A stretch of 27,170 nt of DNA from an uncultured Lachnobacterium sp. (GCA_900550545.1 URSS01000034.1:1-27170), one strand, 5' to 3'. Numbered from the stretch's first letter, positions 1 through 8,683 are shown. Numbers and translations are program-made. Notes: generated by a model from the sequence alone, not told the origin.

Positions 1-249
1 GTACGAGAAATACTGCTATTGGTAACAGGGCTATTGGATTTTGTTTTTTCACGTTAATATGATTCCTTTACATTTTTTTAGTATATTTCCACATAAATTC
101 TATTTGTTTATAACCACCTTACAGTCCTTCTTGAAACACGCTATTCCATACTTGATAAAATTGCGCATCCCATCCTGCTTTAGCTTTGCCACGTATTCTT
201 TTTCTTCTATCTGCGCACTATTGTACTCCATGTATTCCAGATAATACTT
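1..249. other. Left edge, no confident gene
   Basis: No confident gene was found here. On the minus strand a 51-codon open stretch (about 100-252, starting MKKYYLEYMEY) runs on from the end of the neighbouring permease remnant. It has no ribosome site of its own and matches no family I recognise. It could be a C-terminal piece of another broken gene joined to the remnant by a deletion. Confidence 0.4.
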
Positions 250-935
250 TTTCATAAAAAAGAAATCGTACAGGGCTTTCTGATGTATAATGAATTTGCA
301 CAAAAACATTACAAAGGCCAAGATTCCCAATAAAAATAAACAGCGCCACAAAGGTGCCAAGCAGCGAATAATCAACTGCCCGCACAACACCTCTGTCAGC
401 AACTACTGCAAATCCCAGCACAATCAGAAAAACTACTACAATCCAAAGAATTCCGGAAAACTCATGTTTGACTTCCCAAACAGATACAGATTCTGCGGAT
501 TTCCAATAGGGGTCAACATGCTGCCAAGATTCGCCGCAATTGTCTGCATCACTACAATTCAAACCAGATGCTTATTCTCCATGCCCTCTCCCATCTGCTT
601 AAGTGTCACTATGGTGAAGGGCACAAAGGTAATGAGTGCAACATCATTGGTGATTAACATAGACAGGAAGAAACACAGACCTACAAGTATCATCGTAATC
701 ATGGACTGCGCCAAGCAGTCGTCCTGCCAGCAGTTCAAAAAGGCCAAGTTTCCTCAGCCCCGCCACAATTGTCATCATGCAAAACAGAATTGCCAATGTA
801 CGAAAGTCTATATATCCCAGATACTCAGCATCCGGTGGCACAAACAGCATGGATAACACCGCCAGTACCATCGAGATTACAAGTACAATTTCCTTTTTTA
901 TAAAACACTTTATATGGTTCCTTGATTTCTCTCCA
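250..935 (-). pseudogene. Decayed SLC13/ArsB-type anion permease
   Basis: The minus strand carries pieces of a Na+/anion symporter of the SLC13 / ArsB-NhaD type, spread over three frames. The pieces, in order, contain DFRTLAILFCMMTIVAGL (about 770-830), LITNDVALITFVPFTIV (about 600-660), IAANLGSMLTPIGNPQNLY (about 490-545) and DYSLLGTFVALFIFIGNLG (about 320-390). The TNDVALITFVP and LTPIGNPQN stretches are typical of this fold. Lesions seen: a frameshift near 705-712, an in-frame TGA near 558, and another frameshift near 460. The C-terminal half of the transporter is absent. The family imports dicarboxylates or other anions, but this copy cannot make a working protein. No start codon with a good ribosome site is visible upstream. 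The family call rests on recognised motifs and is fairly secure; the exact substrate cannot be told. Confidence 0.8.
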
Positions 936-941
936 GTATTA

Positions 942-979
942 AATAATTAGCTCATAGCTCTTATTATAAGCTAATTATT
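942..979. repeat. 11-bp perfect inverted repeat
   Basis: The arms AATAATTAGCT (942-952) and AGCTAATTATT (969-979) are perfect inverted copies around a 16-base centre. The repeat lies just upstream of the dead permease, so it may be its old operator. With few G-C pairs it is a weak terminator candidate. Confidence 0.5.
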
Positions 980-1240
980 ATTTTGTGTACAGTTCGCAGC
1001 ATCAATTGCAATTACCAAAAGCAATCCGTTCAGTTCATCCTGCGGTTACTTTTTAATATAGAACTCAACATATACAAATCACAAGTAGGTAATCATCCGT
1101 ACCTTGATTTTCAAAACAAGCCGCCCATCAGGGCGGCACATTTTATTTCTTCTCTTTAGTTCGAAACCCTTCCGGTAATTCATCTTACCATGGCAGGGCG
1201 GTTTCAGCAATACTATAAATAACTGCACCAGTAACTGCTA
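980..1240. other. Intergenic region between permease remnant and fructokinase
   Basis: No coding potential was recognised on either strand. The region holds the terminator of the fructan operon (listed separately). The rest is AT-rich sequence, possibly old gene debris, that I cannot assign. Confidence 0.5.
1111..1137 (-). terminator. Rho-independent terminator of the fructan operon
   Basis: On the minus strand a 7-bp perfect G-C-rich stem (GCCGCCC, loop TGAT, GGGCGGC; 1137-1120) is followed by TTGTTTTG. It lies about 100 bases after the fructokinase stop codon, in the right place to end the seven-gene transcription unit. Confidence 0.8.
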
Positions 1241-2212
1241 TTACGCTTCAACAGAATGGTTTTGTATCAGATTCTCGATCTCTTCTTTTTCCGGCATTGA
1301 ATAAATTGCACCCTTTTTCAATGTCACAAGAGCAGCTCCTGCATTCGCAAATGTCAGCATCTCTTCCAGTTCTTCGTCTGACAGATTTGTAAAATCATGC
1401 TCCAAAATATAATTCAGAGAACAGCCGCAGAATGTATCTCCGGCTCCGGTAGTCTCAATCGCTTTCACTGCAAATCCCGCTTTTTCGATTCGCTTTCCTT
1501 TGTAGTATGCGCGGCTACCGTCTTTTCCCATTGTCAGAAGTATCAACGGAATCTGATATTTTTCCTGCAGATATGCAATTCCATCGTCATAGTCATCTTT
1601 TCCTGATACAAACTGAATCTCATTATCAGATATTTTCAAGATATCACACTGTGCCAATCCCCATTCGATCTGTTCTTTTGCCAGTTCTCTGGAACTCCAC
1701 AGTGGCGGTCTTAAGTTCGGGTCAAATGAGATTAAAATTCCTGCCTTTTTTGCAATATCCACTGCTCTATGAGTTGCTTTTCTCACACCTTGATGTGTCA
1801 TGGACAGTGTTCCGAAATGAAAGATTTTTGCCTGCTCGATCATGTCCGCTTTCACTTCCTCTTCCGTCAGCATCATATCTGCACCCGGATTTCGGTAAAA
1901 TGAAAACTCTCTGTCCCCATCCGGAAATGTGTGAACAAACGCAAGTGTTGTTCTCACCTGATTGTCCACTACAAGCCCCTCTGTACTGATATTTACATCC
2001 AGCAGTGTATTCTTTAACAATGTTCCAAACTGGTCACTTCCCACTTTTCCGATAAACCCGGTCTCTTTTCCCATCTTTGCCAATAGGGATAACACATTAC
2101 ACGGAGCACCTCCCGGATTTGCTTCATACAACCCATTCCCCTGCTCACTTTTTCCATTCTCTGTAAAATCAATCAGAAGCTCTCCCATTGCTACAACATC
2201 ATATTTTTTCAT
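1241..2212 (-). CDS. Fructokinase (PfkB family)
   Basis: ATP-dependent sugar kinase of the ribokinase/PfkB family, most likely phosphorylating cytoplasmic fructose to fructose 6-phosphate (EC 2.7.1.4). The 323-residue protein is of normal length. The N-terminal family signature GELLIDF is at 10-16, and GGAPCNV (34-40) forms part of the sugar site. The C-terminal PfkB signature ETTGAGDTF (253-261) carries the catalytic base Asp259. The start was set at the ATG at 2212, preceded by AGAAGGAG; an upstream in-frame extension has no ribosome site. It is the last gene of the fructan operon, 88 bases after the GH32 gene, and receives the fructose released by it. The sugar preference is inferred from the operon; PfkB kinases for other sugars look alike. 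Confidence 0.9.
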   Translation of the reverse strand: MKKYDVVAMGELLIDFTENGKSEQGNGLYEANPGGAPCNVLSLLAKMGKETGFIGKVGSDQFGTLLKNTLLDVNISTEGLVVDNQVRTTLAFVHTFPDGDREFSFYRNPGADMMLTEEEVKADMIEQAKIFHFGTLSMTHQGVRKATHRAVDIAKKAGILISFDPNLRPPLWSSRELAKEQIEWGLAQCDILKISDNEIQFVSGKDDYDDGIAYLQEKYQIPLILLTMGKDGSRAYYKGKRIEKAGFAVKAIETTGAGDTFCGCSLNYILEHDFTNLSDEELEEMLTFANAGAALVTLKKGAIYSMPEKEEIENLIQNHSVEA

Positions 2213-2300
2213 TTTCTTCTCCTTCTTTATGCTAAAAGCGAAAGCTCCCGCCCTTATAGACATTTGCTTCCGCTTTTATTACTTTCAATCTGTTATCTAA

Positions 2301-3788
2301 CTAAATCAAATCATATTTTACTATGTCCATCTCTACGCTTCCATCTGCAAAGAATTCAATTCCGTCTGCTGCCTGTTCTGTGTAAAATGTGGTCGTCATC
2401 ACCTGTTCACCGTCATTTGCAAACACTTCTGCGCTGAACCGGTCCAAAATTACCCGCAGCTTCAGACAACCATTCTCACTGTTCACCTTACAGCTGCGCT
2501 GGTGGATGAGTGCTCTTCTGCTTCCTGAGAACTTGCGATCCACTTTCAATGTCGATTCGAATGGGCGGAAACTTAATTCAGTATGATACTCATGATCCTT
2601 GGCAAACCGAACTACAAATTTCTGATACAAAGCCTGTGCATCCTTCGGGCGGATACACAATTCCATATCGATTTTTCTTCCTTCCACACCTTCGAGCTGT
2701 ACAGTAGAATCGGTTAGAGTCACATCTTTATACTCTACTTTATTCTCCCGCATTGCATCCAGTTCACGAACCGGTTTCTGAATCAGTCGACCGTTTTGTA
2801 GAGAAAGCTCTCTCGGAAGACTCAGCTGACCAAACCAAGGATCTTCTTTCGGATGATGCCCGCTGGTATCCCAGTTCTGCATCCAGCCGATCATAATCCT
2901 TCTTCCGTCCGGAGCCAGCACTGTCTGCGGTGCATAGAAGTCGATTCCGTAATCGATTGCCTGATTCTTTTCCTCTGTAAATGTCCACTCTGTCTCATCA
3001 AAGGAACCGATCATACAAATTGTTCCATCTCCATTGTGATATTCAAGTCCCTCCGGCAGCATATCCTGTGGACTTGTAAGCAGTACCCACTTTCCGTCAA
3101 GCGGAATAAAATCCGGGCACTCCCACATTTTTCCGTACCGGTTGTTATTTGCATCTAAGATTTTCTCATATTTCCAATTCAGAGCATCCGGACTGCTAAA
3201 GAGAAGAATCTGTCCGCTACCATCCGCCGGACGGTTTCCGATCACACAAAGATAAGAACCATCCTCCAGCTGCCACATTTTCGGATCCCGGAAATCATAT
3301 CGACTGCAGCCTTCCGGCAGATCTGCCGCTGTCAGGACCGGATTGTTCTCATATTTCTCATAGTCCATTCCATCTCCGATTGCAACACTCTGTGTCTGGA
3401 AGTCTCTCACAACTCCATCGGCTTCTTCTTTTCTTTCCACGCTTGTATACATTAGAAGATGTCTTCCATCCGGCAGTGTAACAGCACTGCCGGAAAAGCA
3501 TCCATCCTTGTCATATTCCATGTCCGGTGCGATTGCGACCGGTCTGTACTCCCAATGCAGCAGGTCTTTGCTCACTGCATGTCCCCAGTGCATTGGTCCC
3601 CAGTATGCATCATACGGATGATACTGATAGAACATATGGTATTCCCCATTGTAGTAAGAAAATCCATTTGGATCATTCATCCAGCCTACTCTTGCTGATA
3701 AATGGAATGCCGGTCTTGACTCTTCGGCAATTTTCTCTTCCATTTTCACTTCGTAGTCACGTGCTTTCTGCAAAGTTTTGCTTGTCAT
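2301..3788 (-). CDS. GH32 beta-fructofuranosidase (cytoplasmic)
   Basis: Glycoside hydrolase of family 32 (invertase / inulinase / sucrose-6-phosphate hydrolase type), 495 residues, about the usual length. All three catalytic motifs are present: WMNDPNG (36-42, nucleophile Asp39), FRDP (166-169, transition-state stabiliser Asp168) and ECPD (223-226, acid/base Glu223). A beta-sandwich C-terminal module follows the five-bladed propeller. There is no signal peptide, so it acts inside the cell. The ATG at 3788 has AAGGAG nine bases upstream, placed inside the solute-binding-protein scar. In this operon the likely substrate is inulobiose or short fructo-oligosaccharides delivered by the ABC importer. 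Because no PTS is present, a sucrose-6-phosphate role is less likely. GH32 subfamily specificity cannot be read from sequence by eye. Confidence 0.93.
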   Translation of the reverse strand: MTSKTLQKARDYEVKMEEKIAEESRPAFHLSARVGWMNDPNGFSYYNGEYHMFYQYHPYDAYWGPMHWGHAVSKDLLHWEYRPVAIAPDMEYDKDGCFSGSAVTLPDGRHLLMYTSVERKEEADGVVRDFQTQSVAIGDGMDYEKYENNPVLTAADLPEGCSRYDFRDPKMWQLEDGSYLCVIGNRPADGSGQILLFSSPDALNWKYEKILDANNNRYGKMWECPDFIPLDGKWVLLTSPQDMLPEGLEYHNGDGTICMIGSFDETEWTFTEEKNQAIDYGIDFYAPQTVLAPDGRRIMIGWMQNWDTSGHHPKEDPWFGQLSLPRELSLQNGRLIQKPVRELDAMRENKVEYKDVTLTDSTVQLEGVEGRKIDMELCIRPKDAQALYQKFVVRFAKDHEYHTELSFRPFESTLKVDRKFSGSRRALIHQRSCKVNSENGCLKLRVILDRFSAEVFANDGEQVMTTTFYTEQAADGIEFFADGSVEMDIVKYDLI

Positions 3789-3799
3789 GTTATGTCTCC

Positions 3800-4005
3800 T
3801 TATTCTTCATTTTCTGCATAACGATCATACGCATCCTGGTATACCTGCTACAATTCTTCATTCTCTGATACTGTGTTTTCAAAATCTGTTCTGTACTGAT
3901 CAATGATATCCAGCTCATCTGCTGTAAATACACAGTCAACCAGGTATGTAACTGTACTGTCTACGTATGGCATCCAGAAGTCTGTCAGTTTAGCATAAGT
4001 CTCCC
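3800..4005 (-). pseudogene. C-terminal scrap of an ABC sugar-binding protein
   Basis: On the minus strand a frame overlapping the end of the GH91 gene reads ETYAKLTDFWMPYVDSTV and continues to FENTVSENEEL. It then meets an in-frame TAG (about 3848-3850) and resumes as QVYQDAYDRYAENEE before a natural TAA at 3800. This pattern is typical of the last ~70 residues of large (about 500-residue) extracellular solute-binding lipoproteins of CUT1 importers. The rest of the gene is missing. The junction with the GH91 end lies at about 4001-4010, so a deletion seems to have removed most of a second binding-protein gene. The family call is from pattern recognition; the intact binding protein of this operon (7134-8360) is a different, smaller type. 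Confidence 0.7.
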
Positions 4006-5351
4006 GGCACCGGAGTTGCCCGGAATGCATTCGCTATTCTGTCAATAACCACCTGCTTCTCACTACCAGAATCAAGCACCGTGTTCCGGACAGCTTCCGC
4101 TTCCACAAGCACTGCTGTTATGTCAATTTCCACGAGTCTGTCTGTTGTAGTCAACGCATCCACCTGTGCCGAAAAACAGGAATCGGAAGCCTCTGTCTCC
4201 TCCCCTTCCGCTTCAGTCGTAGCAACAATGTGATTGTTGGAAATAAAGTTTCCTTTTCCCGAAACAACACGAATGATCACCGGTTTTGCACCGGCAGGTT
4301 TGATAAACCCTTTATGAATACTCTCCGAAATATGGTTTGCAATAACCGAATTGTTATTCCCGCTAATACAGAGCAGACCGTACAGATCATCTAACCCATT
4401 ATCATTTTCCAGCATCGGAGCCCACGGCTCATTGTCCCGTAGAAAATGATTCGATGAAATCGTGTTTTCCGAACAATTTCCTTCCAGCTCCAACATCCCC
4501 GGATAGAACGAATGGAATCTGTTTCCTGTGACAATTGAACGTGCTACATTTTCAAAATGCACGCTGCTCTTTCCTCTCGGGAACACGTTGTTGGACGCAA
4601 TCAAAAGTCCTCCAAAATTCTGTGCATATATGGAATACCCTTTGTACCCTGCCCCCATCAGATTATCCGTAATCTTGGACGCCTGTCCCCATCCTCTCAG
4701 CTCGATACAATTACCACATTCTGCAATAAAATTGTCATGTATGGAAAGTGCATCTGCATGATAAATCGTCACTCCATGCTCCAGATATACAAATCCCATC
4801 CCGTTAATCTTGAAAGAATCCTGCGCGCTTGCAATATAGATACCTGTTTTTCCATTTATATAGGTATTCTCCGGATCTGCCTTTCCAAATCCATCATCCA
4901 CAAAATGTAATCCGTCAATACAAAAATTTTCAAACTCAACCGAACTGATACGCGGATTGCCATCACGTTCTACATAAAATGCCGCACCTGCTGATTCCGC
5001 ATCCTCAGCCCCGGCAGAGATTTCTACGAGAATCCTGCTTCCTCCCGGCCACATTTCATGCAGATTGGCCCATTCGCTCTCCGGAAGATTGTATCGAATA
5101 CTTGAAGATACAAATCCATGTCCAGATCCCATAATTTTCAGATAGCTGACATCTATCACTACCTGTGTTCGAAGATGATAATCTCCTGGCGGAATGTAAA
5201 TTACCCCACCCGGTTTTCCCCCTTCCTTTACGTTAGAATCTGTCTGCCTGCTTTTCAGATCCGCAATCATGCTGTTGATTACTTCACCGATATCTTCGTA
5301 TGGATTTCCTACATTCCATTTTGTAACATCATAATAATTATTTCTGTTCAT
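3990..5351 (-). CDS. GH91 difructose-anhydride III hydrolase / inulin fructotransferase
   Basis: A right-handed beta-helix enzyme of glycoside hydrolase family 91, 453 residues. GH91 contains inulin fructotransferases, which release difructose anhydride (DFA) I or III from inulin, and DFA III hydrolases, which open DFA III to inulobiose. The catalytic region HADALSIHDNFIAECGN (198-214) holds Asp200 and Glu211, eleven residues apart, matching the spacing of the Asp/Glu pair known in characterised members. Helix-rung repeats (ITDNLMG, VTGNRFH, ISSNHFL, VIANHIS, ISNNHIV) follow from 227 on. There is no signal peptide: residue 1 is at the start of the catalytic fold, whereas inulin-degrading forms are secreted. 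That favours a cytoplasmic hydrolase of imported DFA, an inference. ATG with GAGGAGG upstream. The last residues (GDLC) come from the deletion scar. Confidence 0.88.
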   Translation of the reverse strand: MNRNNYYDVTKWNVGNPYEDIGEVINSMIADLKSRQTDSNVKEGGKPGGVIYIPPGDYHLRTQVVIDVSYLKIMGSGHGFVSSSIRYNLPESEWANLHEMWPGGSRILVEISAGAEDAESAGAAFYVERDGNPRISSVEFENFCIDGLHFVDDGFGKADPENTYINGKTGIYIASAQDSFKINGMGFVYLEHGVTIYHADALSIHDNFIAECGNCIELRGWGQASKITDNLMGAGYKGYSIYAQNFGGLLIASNNVFPRGKSSVHFENVARSIVTGNRFHSFYPGMLELEGNCSENTISSNHFLRDNEPWAPMLENDNGLDDLYGLLCISGNNNSVIANHISESIHKGFIKPAGAKPVIIRVVSGKGNFISNNHIVATTEAEGEETEASDSCFSAQVDALTTTDRLVEIDITAVLVEAEAVRNTVLDSGSEKQVVIDRIANAFRATPVPGDLC

Positions 5352-5376
5352 TTTTCAAGCTTACCTCCTCATATTT

Positions 5377-6210
5377 TTATCCTTTTACAGCTCCTGCTGT
5401 CATTCCCTGCACAATATATTTCTGCGCTACAAGAGAAATGATCATTACCGGGAAGCTAAACAAGAACGCCCCCGCACACATTGGTCCAAGATCCAGATTG
5501 TACGCAGATAAGAATCCTGCAAGTCCAACCGTAAATGTCTTTGCATTTGTGCTCGTAAGCAACAACGCTACAAGAAAATCGTTCCATGCAAGGAATAATG
5601 TAAAGATAAACGCTGTAGCCAATCCCGGTTTACAGATTGGAAGAATCACCTTGCGAAATGTCTGAAAACTGCTTGCTCCATCCACATAAGCCGCCTCATC
5701 CAGCGATGCCGGGATTCCCTCGTAAAAACTTAGCATCGTCCACATTACAAATGGCATATTTGTTGCCGCATATACAATGATCAACGCTATTTTTGTATCA
5801 TACAATCCTATTTTGCAAATCATTTCATAGATTGGTACAACAATACTTGATATCGGAATCATTTTCAGGCAAAGGACTAAGATTACAAGTGCAACTGACA
5901 ATTTTGCCCCCGAACGTTGAATTGCATATGCTGCAAGTGATCCAAGAACCAACGCCAGAAGAGTGCTGCACAGTGCTGTGATCAGACTGTTTGTCAAATA
6001 TTTCAACACATCCATTCGTTCAAACAATCCGATAAAATTCTCAATCGAAACTACCTGTGGAAAGAATTTCGGCGGGACTGCGATTACCTCCGATCCGGGT
6101 TTAAACGAACAACAGATCACATATATGCATGGGAAAAGCCAGAATACCGTGAGCACAACCGACAAACCGATTCCGATTTTTTTTCCTATTTCTCCTTTTA
6201 TCTTCATCAT
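5377..6210 (-). CDS. CUT1 ABC sugar importer permease (MalG-type)
   Basis: Inner-membrane permease of a carbohydrate ABC importer, 277 residues, six predicted membrane segments starting at about residue 12. The cytoplasmic EAA loop that contacts the ATPase reads EAAYVDGASSFQTFRKVILP, followed by the conserved Pro/Gly pair. This pattern and the C-terminal end (YIVQGMTAGAVKG) are typical of the MalG/LacG subunit. The ATG has AGGAGG upstream (a second ATG follows directly). It sits 23 bases after the other permease gene and 25 bases before GH91. No ATPase subunit is encoded in the window, so the importer probably uses a shared MsmK-type ATPase encoded elsewhere, as is common in Firmicutes CUT1 systems. 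Confidence 0.93.
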   Translation of the reverse strand: MMKIKGEIGKKIGIGLSVVLTVFWLFPCIYVICCSFKPGSEVIAVPPKFFPQVVSIENFIGLFERMDVLKYLTNSLITALCSTLLALVLGSLAAYAIQRSGAKLSVALVILVLCLKMIPISSIVVPIYEMICKIGLYDTKIALIIVYAATNMPFVMWTMLSFYEGIPASLDEAAYVDGASSFQTFRKVILPICKPGLATAFIFTLFLAWNDFLVALLLTSTNAKTFTVGLAGFLSAYNLDLGPMCAGAFLFSFPVMIISLVAQKYIVQGMTAGAVKG

Positions 6211-6233
6211 TTTTTCCTCCTTTCCTCATCCAA

Positions 6234-7118
6234 TCAGGCATTCTTTTTCTTCGGGTTCCACAGACTCTGCATAAATACCAATGTAAATACAACAAGAACT
6301 GCAATAAATACAACCGCCATTGCACTGGCATAACCTGTGTCACTATATCTGGTCAGTGTTTTGTAGATAATTATACTGATTGTCTCTGAAGAACTATTCG
6401 GACCACCTTCCGTCATTGCCCAGATAATATCAAATGTTCTTGCCGCATCAATAATTCTTACAGATAATGCAGTCAGTAATACCGGTTTGATCACAGGAAG
6501 CTTAATTGCAAATACTTGCTGCAGCAGATTTGCTCCATCAATCTTTGCCGCCTCCATCATACTGGAATCCAGCCCCTGCAGCCCCGCCAGTATCATCAGC
6601 ATCATAAACGGAGTCGTCAGCCAGATGTCTGCGATACAACATGCGATCAATGACCATTTTGCATCCGCAAGCCAGAGGATATCACTTGAACTGGATAAGA
6701 TTCCCACTCGTGTCAAAAGCTCATTGACAATACCAAAGCTGGAACTCATCATCAATTTCCATGTAAGACCTGCAACCAATGGCGCGATCATAAGCGGTGC
6801 CATCATAAGGGAACGAATCACCTTGCTACCTTTGTAATTCAGTTCAAAAAGCAATGCAAACAATAAGCCCATTGCTGTTTCCACGCCTACAGCTATCACG
6901 ATATAAATCAATGTATTCCCTAGTTGTTTTAAAAATCCGCCTACTGCAAATGCACGGATGTAATTCTGAAATCCGATAAATGTTCTTTCTCCGGTAAGTC
7001 CGATCTTGAAGAAACTGTCAATTACCATCGTAATAATCGGATAGATCAGAAACGCACCCATAAACACCGCACCCGGCAGAAAGAACAATAACAACGTTTT
7101 TTTTGAAATCAATCTCAT
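6234..7118 (-). CDS. CUT1 ABC sugar importer permease (MalF-type)
   Basis: First permease of the importer, 294 residues, with about six membrane segments and a MalF/UgpA-like layout. The EAA loop reads EAAKIDGANLLQQVFAIKLP and is followed by the expected P/L-rich membrane helix. The near-C-terminal EGGPNSSSETISIIIY stretch is also characteristic of this subunit. I chose the ATG at 7118, preceded by AGAAGGTGGG; an in-frame GTG at 7130 lies inside that ribosome site and is unlikely. The gene starts 15 bases after the binding protein stop codon and pairs with the MalG-type permease to form the membrane channel. Substrate is inferred to be DFA III or a short fructan from the neighbouring enzymes. 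Confidence 0.93.
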   Translation of the reverse strand: MRLISKKTLLLFFLPGAVFMGAFLIYPIITMVIDSFFKIGLTGERTFIGFQNYIRAFAVGGFLKQLGNTLIYIVIAVGVETAMGLLFALLFELNYKGSKVIRSLMMAPLMIAPLVAGLTWKLMMSSSFGIVNELLTRVGILSSSSDILWLADAKWSLIACCIADIWLTTPFMMLMILAGLQGLDSSMMEAAKIDGANLLQQVFAIKLPVIKPVLLTALSVRIIDAARTFDIIWAMTEGGPNSSSETISIIIYKTLTRYSDTGYASAMAVVFIAVLVVFTLVFMQSLWNPKKKNA

Positions 7119-7133
7119 ATCTTTACCCACCTT

Positions 7134-8360
7134 CTATTTACCAATCATTTCAATTTGCTTCTTTGCCGACTCCAGAGCCTCTTCTACATCGTCTCCTCCA
7201 AGACTGGATTCCACAACTCCAATCAGGACCTCTTCGATCTGAGACCATGTTGTCACCATTGGCCTTGCCTGTGTCTGAGAAGCCTCTAATGTTTCCAAAA
7301 CCGCTGTTGTGTGTTCATTCCCCTCTATTTTTCCGGCATTATCATACACAGAAGTTCTTCCGGCAATCTTCAATGTAAGATCCATATAGTCTGCATTATG
7401 TTCATACATGAACTCTACATATTTCTTTGCCATTTCCTTGTTCTCAGAATTCTTCATTACACTTTCGTACCAGGGACCGGTTGTTGCGCCCACTCCTGCA
7501 CTGCCCGCAATCATCGGTGCACATCCCACCTTATCGGCACCAAGTGCTTTTACTGCTGCCGGATACTGATGGCTCCAGTTCAGCTGCATTGCCGTCTTTC
7601 CGTTTGTGAAGAGTTCCTGCGATTCCGTAGATGCTGTAGCTAATGAATCGGATGGTGTGTAATCTGCATCCGCAGTCTCAATCATAAAATTCAGTGCATC
7701 CACATACGCCTGATCCGTAATGTTCACGTTACCATCTTTATCAAATACCAATCCTTCCGCACCTGCCTGACACGCGAAATCAAGGAATGAGCACACCGCA
7801 TCAGATCCACTTCCGAATACCGTTGTTCCATACATTTCATCTGTTTTCAACTCTTCCGCCAGTTTCTGATATTCTTCCCATGTCTTCGGCACTTTTTCTT
7901 CCGGAATCAAATCTTTTCTGTAGATCAGAACTTTCGTATTTACCCACATCGGATATCCAAGGAGATTACCATCAAAAGTTCCGCTCTCTTCCAATGTCGG
8001 TAGAAAATCACTTGTATCCGCATCATTTAACGGCTCAATCGCACCTGCAAATGTCGCCAGCCACACAACGTCCATACATGCCACATCATGAACCGCCTGT
8101 TTTGCTTTGATTTCTGTGGATAGCTTATCGTACATTCCCGTGTAAGCAACTGCATCAATAATTACTTTACACCCTGTTTCTTCTTCAAATTCTGATGCCG
8201 TCTCTTTTGCAAGCGCCTCTGCAGGAGATCCACTTTCTACTAACACAGTAATACTGTTTTCATCTTTTCCACCGGACCTTCCTGCATTCGCTCCGCAGCC
8301 AAGCAACAAACCCCCTGTCATCACCACTACGAGCATGATACTAATCAATCTTTTCTTCAT
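7134..8360 (-). CDS. ABC sugar-binding lipoprotein (family 1)
   Basis: Extracellular solute-binding protein that captures the sugar and hands it to the two permeases. The 408-residue precursor has a charged N-terminus, a hydrophobic segment and the lipobox LLGC, so Cys22 would be lipidated and the protein anchored outside the membrane. The body resembles SBP family 1 (WVNTKVLIYRKDL, TWEEYQKLAEEL, FTNGKTAMQLNWSHQ). The start is the ATG at 8360 with GGAGGAG upstream; an upstream in-frame GTG adds ten residues that do not fit a signal peptide. It is the first gene of the operon, about 80 bases after the predicted transcription start. Binding proteins of this family cannot be assigned a ligand by eye. 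Confidence 0.92.
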   Translation of the reverse strand: MKKRLISIMLVVVMTGGLLLGCGANAGRSGGKDENSITVLVESGSPAEALAKETASEFEEETGCKVIIDAVAYTGMYDKLSTEIKAKQAVHDVACMDVVWLATFAGAIEPLNDADTSDFLPTLEESGTFDGNLLGYPMWVNTKVLIYRKDLIPEEKVPKTWEEYQKLAEELKTDEMYGTTVFGSGSDAVCSFLDFACQAGAEGLVFDKDGNVNITDQAYVDALNFMIETADADYTPSDSLATASTESQELFTNGKTAMQLNWSHQYPAAVKALGADKVGCAPMIAGSAGVGATTGPWYESVMKNSENKEMAKKYVEFMYEHNADYMDLTLKIAGRTSVYDNAGKIEGNEHTTAVLETLEASQTQARPMVTTWSQIEEVLIGVVESSLGGDDVEEALESAKKQIEMIGK

Positions 8361-8449
8361 TTCGTCTCCTCCTTCTCCTGTTACATTCACTCTAATCCCG
8401 AAACATCTTTATGTTTTCACGTTTTCTTCTTTCTTTTCCTCACATCGTC

Positions 8450-8487
8450 ATAGTAGCATTTGAAAACCGTAATGTCAATCGTTTTCA
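8450..8487 (-). promoter_or_regulatory. Fructan operon promoter with overlapping palindromic operator
   Basis: On the minus strand TTGACA (8478-8473), a 17-base spacer and TACTAT (8455-8450) form a near-consensus promoter. A palindrome overlaps it: TGAAAACCG (8461-8469) and TCGTTTTCA (8479-8487) are inverted copies with one extra base difference. Its centre falls on the -35 box, a classic place for LacI-type repression. A further TGAAAAC half-site (minus strand, 8419-8413) lies downstream in the leader. Binding by the divergent LacI protein is inferred. Confidence 0.82.
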
Positions 8488-8652
8488 TAGCTACTTTCAT
8501 CTATTTGGCAATTGTCACAGATTTTAGACACATTTTTGTATAATTTTACATGTTATAGCTTATGTATTTTATCCTTTTTTCTTGAAAGTTTATGAAAATT
8601 TTTTCATTCATTCTTTTCTTCTCCCGAATCCTGTGATACAATGGACATAAAC

Positions 8653-8683
8653 ATTATCGTTTTACTTTATACTGAACGATAAT
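8653..8683. promoter_or_regulatory. Inverted repeat upstream of the LacI gene
   Basis: ATTATCGTT (8653-8661) and AACGATAAT (8675-8683) are perfect 9-bp inverted copies 13 bases apart, 36-66 bases before the regulator start codon. TATACT (8668-8673) lies between them and could be a -10 box, though no good -35 is visible. Autoregulation is plausible. The rest of the divergent region (8488-8652) is AT-rich with no gene seen. Confidence 0.5.

Noticed and set aside
290..856. 188-codon plus-strand frame
   Set aside because: It is the antisense of the permease remnant, with no ribosome site and a Lys/Asn/Cys-rich composition unlike a real protein.
1507..1989. 160-codon plus-strand frame
   Set aside because: Antisense to the fructokinase, no ribosome site and no recognisable domain.
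8464..8487. Catabolite-response (cre/CcpA) site before the fructan operon
   Set aside because: TGAAAACGATTGACA resembles the cre consensus, but the last half is off by a base, and the symmetric palindrome with the adjacent LacI gene explains it better.
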